Notes: a model not told the origin generated them from the letters alone. Counted from the stretch's first letter, positions 23,935-33,745 are shown. The stretch: 64,000 nt of DNA from Burkholderiaceae bacterium (GCA_016710525.1 JADJVQ010000002.1:124001-188000), one strand, 5' to 3'. Made by a program: numbers and translations.

Positions 23935-26731
23935 GACTGAGAAGACGCTCCTGCTGGTCGATGGATCAAGTTTCCTGTATCGGGCGTTTCATGCATTGCC
24001 CGATATGCGCAGTCCGTCGGGCGAGCCGACAGGCGCGGTCTACGGTGTTGTGGCGATGCTACGGCGTCTGCGGACCGACAGCAAACTGAACGAGGGCGCC
24101 GACCACGGTGCGGTCGTGTTCGATGCGCCGGGCAAGACCTTTCGCGACGACTGGTTTCCGGAGTACAAGGCCAATCGGGCCAAGATGCCCGACGATCTCG
24201 CCCTGCAGATCCCGGTCATCCATGACCTGGTGCGCGCCATGGGCTGGCCGCTGCTGATGCTATCGGGCATCGAGGCCGACGACGTCATCGGCACGCTGGC
24301 CCATCAGGCGCTGGCGCGGCGCATGAAGACCGTCATCGCCACCGGCGACAAGGATCTCGCCCAGCTGGTCGATCACCACACGGTGCTGATCAACACCATG
24401 ACGGCGCAGGGCGGGGCGCCCGAGCGCCTCGACCCGGCCGGCGTGCTGGCCAAGTTCGGCGTGCCGCCCGAGCGCATCGTCGACTGGCTGAGCCTGGTGG
24501 GCGATGCGGTCGACAACGTGCCCGGCGTGGAAAAGGTCGGACCCAAGACGGCGGTCAAGTGGCTGGAGCAATACGGCTCGCTGGACGGCGTCATCGCCCA
24601 TGCCGACCAGATCTCCGGCGTGGTCGGCAATAACCTGCGCCGTGCGCTCGACTGGCTGCCCACCGCGCGCAAGCTCGTCACCGTGCTGACCGACTGCGAC
24701 CTGTCGGCGCACATGAGCTCGGTCGAGCAGTCGCTGCCGCTGCGCGACGAAGACCCGGCCGCGCTGCGCGAGCTGTTCAAACGCTGCGGGTTCCGCACCT
24801 GGTTGCGGGAGATCGACGACGCGGCCACCCCGCCGGACGCCAGCGGCCGGCGGGCTGTGTCGGCCTTCAACGGGTCGGCCTCCGATGCCTTGCCCGACGT
24901 CGCGGTGCCCGAGGCGCCGATGATCGAGCCCGTCTACGAGATGGTTGCCGACCCGGCTGCGCTGCAGGCCTGGATCGCGCGCATCGGCGCGGCCGAGCTG
25001 GTCTCGGTCGACACCGAGACCACGTCGCTCGACCCGATGAGCGCGCAGATCGTCGGCATCTCGCTGTCGACCGAGCCGGGCCACGGCTGCTACATCCCGC
25101 TGGCGCACGCCTATGCGGGCGTGCCCGAGCAGCTCGATCGCGACGCCGTGCTGGCCGCGCTGCGTCCCTGGCTCGAAGATCCCGCTGCGCTCAAGGTGGG
25201 CCAGAACCTCAAGTACGACGCGCACGTGTTCGAAAACCACGGCATCCGCCTGGCCGGCATCGCCCACGACACCCTGCTGCAGTCCTACGTGCTCGAGGCG
25301 CACCGCAACCACGACATGGATTCGCTGGCCTCGCGTCACCTGAACCGCCGCACCATCACCTACGACGAGGTCACCGGCAAGGGCGCCTCGCGGATCGGCT
25401 TCGATCAGGTCTCGCTCGAACAGGCCACGCGCTACGCCGCCGAAGACGCCGAAGTGACGATGCACCTGCACCGCACGCTGTGGCCCAAGGTGCAGGCCGA
25501 GCCGGGGCTGCGCCATGTCTACGAAGCCATCGAGATGCCGGCGTTGCGGGTGCTCCAGCGCATGGAGCGCACCGGCGTGCTGATCGACGCACGGCTGCTC
25601 GAAATCCAGTCCGAAGAAATCGGCCGCAAGCTGATGGCGCTCGAGGCCCAGGTCCATGAAGCGGCTGGCCAGCCGTTCAACCTGGGCTCGCCCAAGCAGC
25701 TCGGTGAGATCCTGTTCGAGCGCCAGGGCCTGCCGGTGGTCAAGAAGACGCCTTCGGGGGCGCCGTCCACCGACGAGGAAGTGCTCTCCAAACTGGCCGA
25801 AGATTATCCGCTGCCGCGTCTGCTGCTCGAATGGCGCGGCCTGTCCAAGCTCAAGAGCACCTACACCGACAAGCTGCCGCGCAGCGTCAATGCGGCCACC
25901 GGACGGGTTCACACCCAGTTTGCACAGGCGGTTGCGGTGACCGGGCGGCTGGCCTCCAGCGAGCCCAATCTGCAGAACATCCCGATCCGCACGCCGGAAG
26001 GCCGGCGCATCCGCGAAGCGTTCATCGCGCCGCCGGGGCACTGCCTGGTCTCGGCGGACTACTCCCAGATCGAACTGCGCATCATGGCGCACCTGTCCGA
26101 CGACGAAGGCCTGCTCAGCGCCTTCGCCCGGGGGCTGGACGTTCACCGCGCCACGGCCGCCGAGATCTTCTCGGTCACGCCCGAAGCGGTCAGTTCCGAG
26201 CAGCGCCGCTATGCCAAGGTGATCAACTTCGGGCTCATCTACGGCATGAGCGCCTTCGGGCTGGCGGCCAACCTGGGCATCGAACGCAGCGCCGCCAGCA
26301 GTTACATCGAGCGCTATTTCGCCCGCTATCCGGGTGTGCGGCGCTACATGGACGAAACCAAGCAGCGCGCCAAAGAGCAGGGTTACGTCGAGACGGTTTT
26401 CGGCCGGCGGCTGTGGCTGCCCGAAATCAACAGTGCCCAGAAGCAGCGCCGCGACGGTGCCGAACGTGCGGCGATCAATGCGCCGATGCAGGGCACCGCC
26501 GCCGATCTCATCAAGATGGCGATGACCGCCGTGCAGCACTGGATCGAGCGCGATGCCGCACCCGCCCGGCTGGTGCTGCAGGTCCATGACGAGCTGGTGC
26601 TCGAGGTGCCGCTGGCCTCGCTCGAGCCCGTGCGAGACCGGCTGCGCGAGCTGATGACCGGAATTGCCCGGCTGAAGGTGCCGCTCGAAGTCGAAGTCGG
26701 CGCGGGTCCCAATTGGGACCAGGCGCACTAA
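23933..26731 (+). CDS. polA: DNA polymerase I
   Basis: 932 residues; fills gaps in repair and lagging-strand synthesis. Domains: 5'-3' exonuclease (1-300; LLLVDGSSFLYRAFHALPD, ATGDKDLAQLV), 3'-5' proofreading exonuclease (about 335-525) with its acidic residues kept (SVDTETTSLDP), and polymerase (about 550-932) with SADYSQIELRIMAHL (motif A), KVINFGLIYGMSAFGLA (motif B) and QVHDELVLEV (motif C). All three activities should be present. ATG 23933 overlaps the divergent LOG start; the ribosome site is weak. The zip gene begins 12 bases downstream. Confidence 0.96.
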   Translation: MTEKTLLLVDGSSFLYRAFHALPDMRSPSGEPTGAVYGVVAMLRRLRTDSKLNEGADHGAVVFDAPGKTFRDDWFPEYKANRAKMPDDLALQIPVIHDLVRAMGWPLLMLSGIEADDVIGTLAHQALARRMKTVIATGDKDLAQLVDHHTVLINTMTAQGGAPERLDPAGVLAKFGVPPERIVDWLSLVGDAVDNVPGVEKVGPKTAVKWLEQYGSLDGVIAHADQISGVVGNNLRRALDWLPTARKLVTVLTDCDLSAHMSSVEQSLPLRDEDPAALRELFKRCGFRTWLREIDDAATPPDASGRRAVSAFNGSASDALPDVAVPEAPMIEPVYEMVADPAALQAWIARIGAAELVSVDTETTSLDPMSAQIVGISLSTEPGHGCYIPLAHAYAGVPEQLDRDAVLAALRPWLEDPAALKVGQNLKYDAHVFENHGIRLAGIAHDTLLQSYVLEAHRNHDMDSLASRHLNRRTITYDEVTGKGASRIGFDQVSLEQATRYAAEDAEVTMHLHRTLWPKVQAEPGLRHVYEAIEMPALRVLQRMERTGVLIDARLLEIQSEEIGRKLMALEAQVHEAAGQPFNLGSPKQLGEILFERQGLPVVKKTPSGAPSTDEEVLSKLAEDYPLPRLLLEWRGLSKLKSTYTDKLPRSVNAATGRVHTQFAQAVAVTGRLASSEPNLQNIPIRTPEGRRIREAFIAPPGHCLVSADYSQIELRIMAHLSDDEGLLSAFARGLDVHRATAAEIFSVTPEAVSSEQRRYAKVINFGLIYGMSAFGLAANLGIERSAASSYIERYFARYPGVRRYMDETKQRAKEQGYVETVFGRRLWLPEINSAQKQRRDGAERAAINAPMQGTAADLIKMAMTAVQHWIERDAAPARLVLQVHDELVLEVPLASLEPVRDRLRELMTGIARLKVPLEVEVGAGPNWDQAH

Positions 26732-26743
26732 CAGAGCCTCCCC

Positions 26744-27526
26744 TTGATCCTTTCCCAGATCCTGCTGGCGACCTTCGCCGCCGGCCTGCTGAGCGTGCTG
26801 GCCGCGGCCCTGATCTCGCTGCCTCTGCTCAAAGGCTCGGTCCATCAGCTGGTCAGCCTGTCGGCGGGCCTGCTGCTGGCCACCGCCGTGCTGCACGTGC
26901 TGCCCGAGGCGATCGAATCCGGCGCCGACCTGCACCTGCTGTGCGCCACCCTGCTGGCCGGGCTGATCGGCTTCTTCCTGCTCGAAAAGCTGTCGATCAT
27001 GCGTCACAGCCATCACTACGAAGGCGATGGCCACGGGCATGCGCATGGCCACGACCGCGACGAGGCGGGACCCGGCGGCACGCTGATCCTGGTCGGCGAC
27101 GCGATCCACAATTTCGCCGATGGGGTGCTGATCGCCGCCGCATTCGCGACCGATCCCGGGTTGGGCTGGCTGACCACCTTCGCCATTGCCACCCATGAAA
27201 TACCCCAGGAAATCGGCGACTACATCCTGCTGCTCAATGCCGGCTACAGCCGGTCCCGGGCGCTGCTGTTCAACGGCCTGTCCAGCCTGGCCGCGGTGGC
27301 GGGCGGTCTGATCGGATACTTCGCGCTGTCGGCCGGCCGCGGCCTGCAGCCCTATGTGCTGACCCTGGCGGCGGCCAGTTTCATTTACATCGCGCTGGCC
27401 GATCTGGTGCCCGACCTGCACCGCCAGAGCCGCAACGCCCGGGTCGGCTGGTTCAAGCAGTTCGTGCTGATGATGGCGGGGGTGACGATCATCGCGTTGT
27501 TCACCGTGCGCATGCACGTGCACTGA
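26744..27526 (+). CDS. ZIP family divalent metal transporter
   Basis: 260-residue inner-membrane carrier, probably for zinc or a related divalent cation. A His-rich cytoplasmic loop (HSHHYEGDGHGHAHGHD) and the two metal-binding helices with HNFADGVLIAAAF and HEIPQEIGDYILL are typical ZIP features; about eight helices. The start is TTG at 26744, 12 bases after polA; no better codon exists before the first helix. Read-through from polA is likely. No metal-regulator operator was seen. Confidence 0.9.
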   Translation: MILSQILLATFAAGLLSVLAAALISLPLLKGSVHQLVSLSAGLLLATAVLHVLPEAIESGADLHLLCATLLAGLIGFFLLEKLSIMRHSHHYEGDGHGHAHGHDRDEAGPGGTLILVGDAIHNFADGVLIAAAFATDPGLGWLTTFAIATHEIPQEIGDYILLLNAGYSRSRALLFNGLSSLAAVAGGLIGYFALSAGRGLQPYVLTLAAASFIYIALADLVPDLHRQSRNARVGWFKQFVLMMAGVTIIALFTVRMHVH

Positions 27527-27636
27527 GTGAATTTTCATCCCGACGGTGCGCGCCGGCGGCGCAGCGGCGCCGTGCCGGACCCTGCGGCACGGCCTGTCAG
27601 CGGAATACCGGCGCGCCCGGCCACGTTCAGACCGTC

Positions 27637-29133
27637 ATGATCGCCCAAGTCCGCTCGCTGCCCGCGCAGGTCCGCCCGTTTCGCCTGACCCGCTGGTTTG
27701 CCGTCCTGAGCCTGGCCTCGATCGTGATCTTCGGGGTCGCCACGGCCACTCTGCTGTCGCGCCTGATGGGCGAGCGGATGTTGCATCGCACCGGCGAAGT
27801 GAACATGGAATTCGTTCACAGCCTGGTGCGGATCCACGATGGCGTGCGCTTCTTTCCCCAGCCGGGGGCGGTTGCGGACGCCGCGCCCAAGACCGGCCAG
27901 CCGGCACCGCATGCGCACGGAGTCGCCGACCAGGGCCGCCCGGTAGGACTGAATCCCGACGAGCAGGCTCGCCTGCCCGAGATCGAGCGGGTCTTTGGCC
28001 AGGTCGCGCGGATGCAGGGTGTGCTGCACGCCAATCTGTACGACCGCACCCGGCGTGTCCTCTGGTCGACCAATCGCGAGGCGATCGGCCGGCAGTTCGA
28101 CTTCAATCCCGAACTCGCCGAAGCGCTGGGCGGCGAACTGGTGGTCGAGAGCGACCTGCTCAACACCATCCATTACATCAAGCCGGAACACGTCTTCTTC
28201 AAGCGCGAAGGCAAGCATGCGGTCGAAAACTACATCCCGGTCTTCGATGCCGCCAAGCAGGTGGTCGGAGTGGTCGAGCTCTACATGTCGCCGCAGTCGC
28301 TGGTCGACGATGTCGTCGACCTGACCCGGTTCATCTGGATCGCGGCCGGCCTGGCGGCGGCCTTCCTGTTCCTGGTGCTGATGGGCATCGTGCTGCGCGC
28401 CGATGCGCTGATCCTGTCCCAGCAGCACCAGCTGGTGGCGGCCGAGTCGATGTCGGCGGTCGGCGAGATGGCGTCGGCGGTGGCCCACGGCATCCGAAAT
28501 CCGCTGGCCAGCATCCGGTCGTCGGCCGAGCTGATCGTCGAAGATGGCGGGCCATCCAACGAACAGGCCAACGACATCGTGCAGCAGGTCGATCGGCTGG
28601 AGGGCTGGGTGCGCCGGCTGCTGTCTTACGCCTACCAGGGTGGACGCGCGCTCGAGCCCGTCGACCTCAATGCCCTGGTGCAGTCGTCGCTCAGCGGCTT
28701 CGGGCGCGACCTGGAGCGGCACCGCATCGAGCTCGCGCTGGACCTGGTCGCGCCCGCGCCGCTGGTCAACGCCGAGCGCGATTCGCTCGAGCACGCGCTG
28801 ATGAACCTGGTCGCCAATGCCATCGATGCGATGCCCGACGGCGGGCGACTGAGCCTCGCGACAGCCTACGAGCGTGGCGGGCGGCGGGTCAGCCTGCAGG
28901 TGGCCGACACCGGCATCGGCATGTCGGCCGAGCGGCTGGCGCGCATCTTCATGCCCTTCCACACCACCAAGCGGACCGGGCTGGGTGTGGGCACCCCGCT
29001 GGTCAAGCGGACCGTCGAGCGCCTGGGCGGCACCATCGACGTCAGCAGCCGGCCGGGGGCGGGCACCCGGTTCGTCCTGAAATTTCCGCTCGTGGACCGC
29101 TCCGGGCGGCCTCGCACCACCAGGGGTTTCTGA
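27637..29133 (+). CDS. Sensor histidine kinase (NtrB/AtoS-like)
   Basis: 498 residues. Membrane helix at 20-45 (WFAVLSLASIVIFGVATATL), a periplasmic sensor of about 200 residues, a second helix (FIWIAAGLAAAFLFLVLMGI), then a DHp domain with the phosphorylated His in SAVAHGIRNPLASIRSSAEL and an HATPase domain (N box NLVANAIDAMP, DTGIGMS, GLGVGTPLVKRTVERLGG). The H-box HxIRNPL is that of kinases paired with sigma-54 activators. The stop overlaps the regulator ATG by one base (TGATG). Ligand unknown. Confidence 0.92.
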   Translation: MIAQVRSLPAQVRPFRLTRWFAVLSLASIVIFGVATATLLSRLMGERMLHRTGEVNMEFVHSLVRIHDGVRFFPQPGAVADAAPKTGQPAPHAHGVADQGRPVGLNPDEQARLPEIERVFGQVARMQGVLHANLYDRTRRVLWSTNREAIGRQFDFNPELAEALGGELVVESDLLNTIHYIKPEHVFFKREGKHAVENYIPVFDAAKQVVGVVELYMSPQSLVDDVVDLTRFIWIAAGLAAAFLFLVLMGIVLRADALILSQQHQLVAAESMSAVGEMASAVAHGIRNPLASIRSSAELIVEDGGPSNEQANDIVQQVDRLEGWVRRLLSYAYQGGRALEPVDLNALVQSSLSGFGRDLERHRIELALDLVAPAPLVNAERDSLEHALMNLVANAIDAMPDGGRLSLATAYERGGRRVSLQVADTGIGMSAERLARIFMPFHTTKRTGLGVGTPLVKRTVERLGGTIDVSSRPGAGTRFVLKFPLVDRSGRPRTTRGF

Positions 29134-30560
29134 TGAGCTATGCGGTGCTGGTCATCGAGGATGAAGAGCTGCTGGGCAAGAACATCCGCCTGTATCTCGA
29201 ACGGCAGGGGCACGACGTGCGTCTGGCGAGTTCGGCCGAGGCCGGCCTCGAGATGATCGAGGAATTCCGCCCGGAAGCCATCGTGCTCGACTTCAATCTG
29301 CCCGGCATGGACGGGCTCGAGGCGCTGGGCCGCATCCGGCGCAAGGACCCCGACGCGGTGGTGGTCATGATGACCGGCCATGGCAACGAGCAGATCGCGG
29401 TCGAGGCCATGAAAGGGGGGGCCTACGACTACCTGACCAAGCCGGTGGCGCTGGGCAAGCTCAAGCTGGTGCTCGAACGCGCGCTGAGCGCCGAGCGCTC
29501 GCGCGAAGAGCTGGCCTATCATCGCCGGCGCGCGGTGCCGCCGGTCGGTGTGTCGGCACTGATCGGACGCTCCGAAGCCATGGAGCGGCTGCGCCTGTCG
29601 ATCAACCGCATCCTCGAGGCCGAACGCGGGCTGACCGGCGGCGATCCGCCGGCGGTGCTGATCGCCGGCGAGACCGGCACGGGCAAGGAACTGGTCGCGC
29701 GCGCCCTGCATGTCGACGGACCCCGGGCCAGCGGACCCTTCGTCGAGATCAATTGCGCCACCATTCCCACTCAGCTGCTCGAGGCCGAACTGTTCGGCCA
29801 TGAACGTGGCGCCTTCACCGATGCCCGCGAGCGCAAGCTCGGCCTGATCGAGGCGGCCAATGGCGGCACGCTGTTCCTGGACGAGATCGGCGAAATCGAG
29901 CCGCCGCTGCAGGTGAAGCTGCTCAAGCTGCTCGAGGACAAGCGGGTTCGCCGGCTGGGCAGTGTGCGCGAGCAGCAGGTCTCGGTGCGCATCGTCACCG
30001 CCACGAACCGCGACCTGGAGCAGATGGTGCGCCAGGGGCGCTTTCGTTCCGACCTGTTCTTCCGGCTGCGCATCCTGCAGCTGTCGACGCCGCCGCTGCG
30101 CGATCGGGGCGACGATGTCCTGGTGCTGGCCCGCCACTTTCTCGAGGCGCACCGGCTGCGCTACGGCAAACCCGTGCTGACGTTCTCCGACGAGGCCGAG
30201 CAGCGCCTGCGGCAGCACCGCTGGCCCGGCAACGTGCGAGAGCTGCGCAATGTCATCGAGCACAGCGTGATCATGGTGCACGGCACCGTGATCGAAGCGC
30301 GCGACCTGATGCTGGCCCAGGTCGATGCCGAACCCCAGCCCGCTTCCGCGCCCGATCCGGTCCCGGCACGCGACGAGTCCGCCCGCGGCGCGGTCTCCGA
30401 TACCTTGCCCGAGATGGAGCGCCAGATGCTGCTGCGGGCCCTCGAGGGCCATCGCTGGAATGTCACCCGTGCGGCGCGCGCGCTGGGCGTGTCGCGCGAC
30501 ACCTTGCGCTATCGGATCGAGAAGTTTCAGCTGCGCCCGCCCGAGGGCGATGTGGTGTGA
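29133..30560 (+). CDS. Sigma-54-dependent response regulator, NtrC family
   Basis: 475 residues. Receiver domain with phospho-acceptor Asp53 (IVLDFNLPGMDG) and MTGHG/YLTKPV switch residues, then an AAA+ sigma-54 activation domain with Walker A GETGTGKE (about 178), the sigma-54 contact loop GAFTDA, and LFLDEIGEI, and a Fis-type helix-turn-helix at the C-terminus (WNVTRAARALGVSRDTLRYR). GAFTDA replaces the more common GAFTGA, a change known in some activators. It drives transcription from -24/-12 promoters on signal from the coupled kinase. Targets are not evident in this window. Confidence 0.93.
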   Translation: MSYAVLVIEDEELLGKNIRLYLERQGHDVRLASSAEAGLEMIEEFRPEAIVLDFNLPGMDGLEALGRIRRKDPDAVVVMMTGHGNEQIAVEAMKGGAYDYLTKPVALGKLKLVLERALSAERSREELAYHRRRAVPPVGVSALIGRSEAMERLRLSINRILEAERGLTGGDPPAVLIAGETGTGKELVARALHVDGPRASGPFVEINCATIPTQLLEAELFGHERGAFTDARERKLGLIEAANGGTLFLDEIGEIEPPLQVKLLKLLEDKRVRRLGSVREQQVSVRIVTATNRDLEQMVRQGRFRSDLFFRLRILQLSTPPLRDRGDDVLVLARHFLEAHRLRYGKPVLTFSDEAEQRLRQHRWPGNVRELRNVIEHSVIMVHGTVIEARDLMLAQVDAEPQPASAPDPVPARDESARGAVSDTLPEMERQMLLRALEGHRWNVTRAARALGVSRDTLRYRIEKFQLRPPEGDVV

Positions 30561-30599
30561 CGGGAACCGGGGCGCGCAGTGCGTGCCCCCGACAGGCGC

Positions 30600-31181
30600 C
30601 TAGGGCTTCAGCAGCTCGTCGATCAGCGCCGTGAACCTGGCTTCGTCCTGCCCGGTGTTGTCGTAGCGCACCAGCTCCGGGTAGTCGCGCGGCTCGGGCA
30701 CGAACCGCCGGCTGCGGTAGGCCTCCCAATGGGCCAGCTTCCAGTCGTCGCGCCGGTCGGCGCGCGCGATGATGCGCTGGCGTGCCACGTCCTCGTCCAG
30801 ATCGACCCAGACCACGCGGGTGCGCGTGCCCGCGGGCACCGGATAGGCCTGGCCGCTGTGCAGCGTGTGGGCCCGCACCTCGCGCGAAAAGGGTCCGACC
30901 ACCAGCACATTCACATCCAGCGCCAGGTTCTCGCTCGCGACGTCGACCAGGCCGGCGTATTCCTGGTCGCGCAGGTGATCGAGGTAGGTGGGGCTGTCGC
31001 GGTCGTTGGGGTCGCCGGTGAGCAGGCCCATCACACGCGCCGAAAACGTGCCGTACAGCGTGTCCTTGTCGAGCAGGCAGAAGCTCTCGCCGGTGGCCGC
31101 ATGCAGTCTCGCGACGGCGCGCCGGGCCAGGGTGGTCTTGCCGGTGCCTGCGTGGCCGCAGAAATAGATCAGCTTCGCCAT
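30600..31181 (-). CDS. P-loop AAA-type kinase/ATPase of unknown substrate
   Basis: 193 residues from ATG 31181. P-loop GHAGTGKT at 9-16 and LLDKDTLYGTFSARV soon after; later VVWVDLDEDVARQRIIARA resembles the lid/specificity region of zeta-toxin-like or gluconate-kinase-like small kinases. The frame upstream to 31337 overlaps the sulfurtransferase gene and is not used. It is the last gene of a Rieske-oxygenase/sulfurtransferase/kinase run on the minus strand. No antitoxin is adjacent, so a toxin role is not supported. Confidence 0.75.
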   Translation of the reverse strand: MAKLIYFCGHAGTGKTTLARRAVARLHAATGESFCLLDKDTLYGTFSARVMGLLTGDPNDRDSPTYLDHLRDQEYAGLVDVASENLALDVNVLVVGPFSREVRAHTLHSGQAYPVPAGTRTRVVWVDLDEDVARQRIIARADRRDDWKLAHWEAYRSRRFVPEPRDYPELVRYDNTGQDEARFTALIDELLKP

Positions 31182-31209
31182 ACCCGGGGCCGCTGGCGTG
31201 CGCAGCCGA

Positions 31210-32055
31210 TCAGGCCGCGCCGCGCGCCACCGGCCGGGCCGGGTCCGAACACCACTCGCTCCAGGACCCCGGATACAGCGCGGTCTCGGGGTGTCCGGCC
31301 ACCGCCATGGCCAGCAGGTTGTGGCAGGCCGTGACACCGGAGCCGCACTGGTGGATGACCGAGCCGGGATCGCGCCCGCCCAGCAGGGCGTCGAATTCGC
31401 CCTGCAGCACCGGGCCGGGTTTGAATCGGCCGTCGGGGCGCAGATTGCTGGCGAACGGCCGGTTCAGGGCGCCCGGGATGTGACCGGCCACCGGGTCCAT
31501 CGGTTCGACTTCACCGCGGTAGCGTTCGCCGGCCCGCGCATCGATCACCAGCCGCGCGGCACTGCCCAGGGCGGACTCGATCTCGGGCGCACCGACCGAC
31601 CGGGTCAGACTGGCCGAGGGCACGAAGTTGCCGGATCCCGGTCCCGGGACTTCGGTGGCAAGCGGCAGGCGCTCGCGGCGCCAGGCATCCAGTCCGCCGT
31701 CCAGGACCGCCACCGGCGCATGGCCGAGCCAGCGGGCCAGCCACCACAGCCGGGCCGCATACATCCCGCCATGCGCATCGTAGGCCACGAGCTGCTGGTC
31801 GCGGTTCAGGCCGCAGGCTCTCAGCCGGGCGGCCAGGGCGTCGCGCTCGGGCAGCGGGTGGCGTCCATTGCGCCCGTTCTTGGGACCGGCCAGATCGGTG
31901 TCCTGGCTGAGGAATCGAGCGCCGGGAATATGGCCCTCGGTGTAGGCCTCGATGCCGGCCTGCGGCTTGAGCAGGTCGTGGCGGCAGTCGATGACCACGC
32001 AGCGGTCGATCGCGACGCCGAGTTCCTCGGCGCTGATCAGGGTCGTCCAGGTCAT
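31210..32055 (-). CDS. sseA: 3-mercaptopyruvate/thiosulfate sulfurtransferase (rhodanese)
   Basis: 281 residues with two rhodanese domains (about 4-125 and 150-275). The N-terminal domain is inactive-type; the C-terminal one has the catalytic Cys in CGSGVTACHN (about residue 235), the CGSG[VT] loop typical of 3-mercaptopyruvate sulfurtransferases. Conserved VVIDCRHDL and GHIPGA are present. The start overlaps the Rieske gene stop (ATGA), so both are probably translated together; the functional link to the oxygenase is unknown. Confidence 0.88.
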   Translation of the reverse strand: MTWTTLISAEELGVAIDRCVVIDCRHDLLKPQAGIEAYTEGHIPGARFLSQDTDLAGPKNGRNGRHPLPERDALAARLRACGLNRDQQLVAYDAHGGMYAARLWWLARWLGHAPVAVLDGGLDAWRRERLPLATEVPGPGSGNFVPSASLTRSVGAPEIESALGSAARLVIDARAGERYRGEVEPMDPVAGHIPGALNRPFASNLRPDGRFKPGPVLQGEFDALLGGRDPGSVIHQCGSGVTACHNLLAMAVAGHPETALYPGSWSEWCSDPARPVARGAA

Positions 32056-33197
32056 GTGCCGAATCCTCCACGCGCCTGGCCATCGGCCGGGTCGACAAAT
32101 CGGGCCGCCATCTCGCGGCGATAGAACTCATGGAAATGCTGCATGCCGTCTTCCATCGGGCTCTGGTACGGGCCGACCTCGCTCTGGCCGCGTTCCATCA
32201 GGGCGCGCCGGCCGGCGTCCATGCGCAGCGCGATCTCGTCATCCTCGAGGCAGGTTTCCATGTAGGCGGCGCGCTCGGCCTCGACGAATTCGCGCTCGAA
32301 CAGCGTGATTTCCTCGGGGTAGTAGAACTCGACCACGTTGGTGGTGTGCTGCGGGCCTCGCGGCACCAGGGTCGAGACCACCAGCACATAGGGGTACCAC
32401 TCGACCATGACGTTCGGGTAATAGGTGAGCCAGATCGCGCCGTGGCGCGGCACCTGGCCCCGCCCGAAACGCAGGACCTGCTCGTGCCAGCGCTGGTAGA
32501 CGGGCGAGCCCGGCTTGCTCAGCGCGGCATGGATGCCGACGGTCTGGACCGAAAACCGGTCGGCGAAATGCCAGTCGAGGTCCTCGCACGAGACGAAGCG
32601 GCCCAGGCCGGGGTGAAACGGCGCAACGTGGTAGTCCTCGAGGTAGACCTCGATGAACGTCTTCCAGTTGTAGGCGCACTCGTGCACCTCGACGTGGTCA
32701 AGCAGGTATCCGTCGAAATTGAGCTCCGAGGCCAGGCCGACGCCGGCCAGGTCGGCGGCAACGTCGCGCGGGCCCTCGAACAGCAGTCCGCGCCAGTCCG
32801 CCAGCGGGGTCTTGCCCAGGTTCAGGCAGGGCTGCTCGTCGAAATGCGGCGCGCCCAGCAGCGTGCCCTGCAGGTCGTAGGTCCAGCGATGCAGGGGGCA
32901 GACGATGGCGTTGGTATTGCCGCGCCCGTTGAGCATGATGGCCTGGCGGTGCCGGCAGACATTGGAGAGCAGCTCGACGCCCTGCGGGCCATGGGTGAGG
33001 ACCCGGCCCTCGCGTTCGGAGGCCAGCGCATGGAAATCGCCGGGCTGCGGCACCATCAGGCGGTGGCCGACATAGCCGGGGCCCTGGCGAAACAGAGCCT
33101 CGAGTTCGCGCCGATAAAGCGCGTCATCGAAATATGCCGATACCGGCAGTTGTGTGCGCGCCGGCGTCAGAAACGCGCGACGACCCAGATCCGACAT
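32052..33197 (-). CDS. Rieske non-heme iron oxygenase, alpha-subunit type
   Basis: 381 residues from ATG 33197 (GGGAGG seven bases upstream; the frame to 33578 lacks conserved sequence). Rieske [2Fe-2S] site CRHR...CPLHRW at about 95-115 and a catalytic domain with the iron-site pattern NWKTFIEVYLEDYHVAPFHP. It resembles the single-component or reductase-dependent oxygenases of the aromatic-ring/quaternary-amine (choline, carnitine, glycine-betaine) group. No reductase gene is near. The gene is divergent from xseB; homologues in that position are common in Burkholderiales. Substrate unknown. Confidence 0.88.
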   Translation of the reverse strand: MSDLGRRAFLTPARTQLPVSAYFDDALYRRELEALFRQGPGYVGHRLMVPQPGDFHALASEREGRVLTHGPQGVELLSNVCRHRQAIMLNGRGNTNAIVCPLHRWTYDLQGTLLGAPHFDEQPCLNLGKTPLADWRGLLFEGPRDVAADLAGVGLASELNFDGYLLDHVEVHECAYNWKTFIEVYLEDYHVAPFHPGLGRFVSCEDLDWHFADRFSVQTVGIHAALSKPGSPVYQRWHEQVLRFGRGQVPRHGAIWLTYYPNVMVEWYPYVLVVSTLVPRGPQHTTNVVEFYYPEEITLFEREFVEAERAAYMETCLEDDEIALRMDAGRRALMERGQSEVGPYQSPMEDGMQHFHEFYRREMAARFVDPADGQARGGFGT

Positions 33198-33447
33198 CCC
33201 AAACCTCCCGGGCGAGCAAGCCGAAAAGCCGAACCGAGACCGGGCGGCTCGGTGAGTACGCAAAAGCCGCGCGCGAACCCCTGCCGCCGCTGCGGAAAGG
33301 CGCGAAGCATACCCCAAACGACAGGGGGGGTCACGCCGGGGTGCCGCCTGCCTCGGACGGGTTCGATGCGCCGACGGGCGCGCAAGTCGCAGCCGAAGTA
33401 AAATCGGGGCATTCGCTGCCAGCTGGCGGCACTTTCCAGGATCGTTC

Positions 33448-33726
33448 ATGGCCAAGACCGGCCCGGCTGCCGCGCCGGGCGCCCCGGCTGCGCCCGTGCA
33501 GCCGCCGCCCGAGTCCTTCGAACAGGCGCTGACCGAGCTCGAAGCGCTCGTTCGCCGCATGGAAGAGGGTGAACTCACGCTCGAGGGCTCGCTGGCCGCC
33601 TACCGGCGCGGCGCCGGACTGGTCGCTTTCTGCCGCCAGTCGCTGGCCGACGTCCAGCAGCAGGTCAAGGTCCTGGAGGGCGATCTCCTTCGGCCGTTCG
33701 AGGCCGATTCCGCCGGCCAGGCCTGA
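33448..33726 (+). CDS. xseB: Exodeoxyribonuclease VII small subunit
   Basis: 92 residues; regulatory small subunit of the XseA/XseB single-strand nuclease. Core SFEQALTELEALVRRMEEGE followed by LTLEGSLAAYRRGAGLV is diagnostic. A Pro-Ala-rich N-terminal tail of about 20 residues precedes it. ATG with AGGA upstream. First gene of xseB-ispA-dxs, the usual isoprenoid cluster order of beta- and gammaproteobacteria; ispA follows after 19 bases. Confidence 0.93.
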   Translation: MAKTGPAAAPGAPAAPVQPPPESFEQALTELEALVRRMEEGELTLEGSLAAYRRGAGLVAFCRQSLADVQQQVKVLEGDLLRPFEADSAGQA

Positions 33727-33745
33727 ACGGTTCCAGACAGAGCCC

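Noticed and set aside
27546..30560. A 1004-codon frame that would fuse sequence upstream to the NtrC-type regulator
   Set aside because: The first 530 codons lie out of frame over the histidine kinase and have no coding character; the regulator starts at ATG 29133 in the TGATG overlap.
30600..31181. Zeta-type toxin of a toxin-antitoxin pair
   Set aside because: Only the general P-loop kinase fold is seen; no small antitoxin gene is adjacent, and the gene belongs to a metabolic run.
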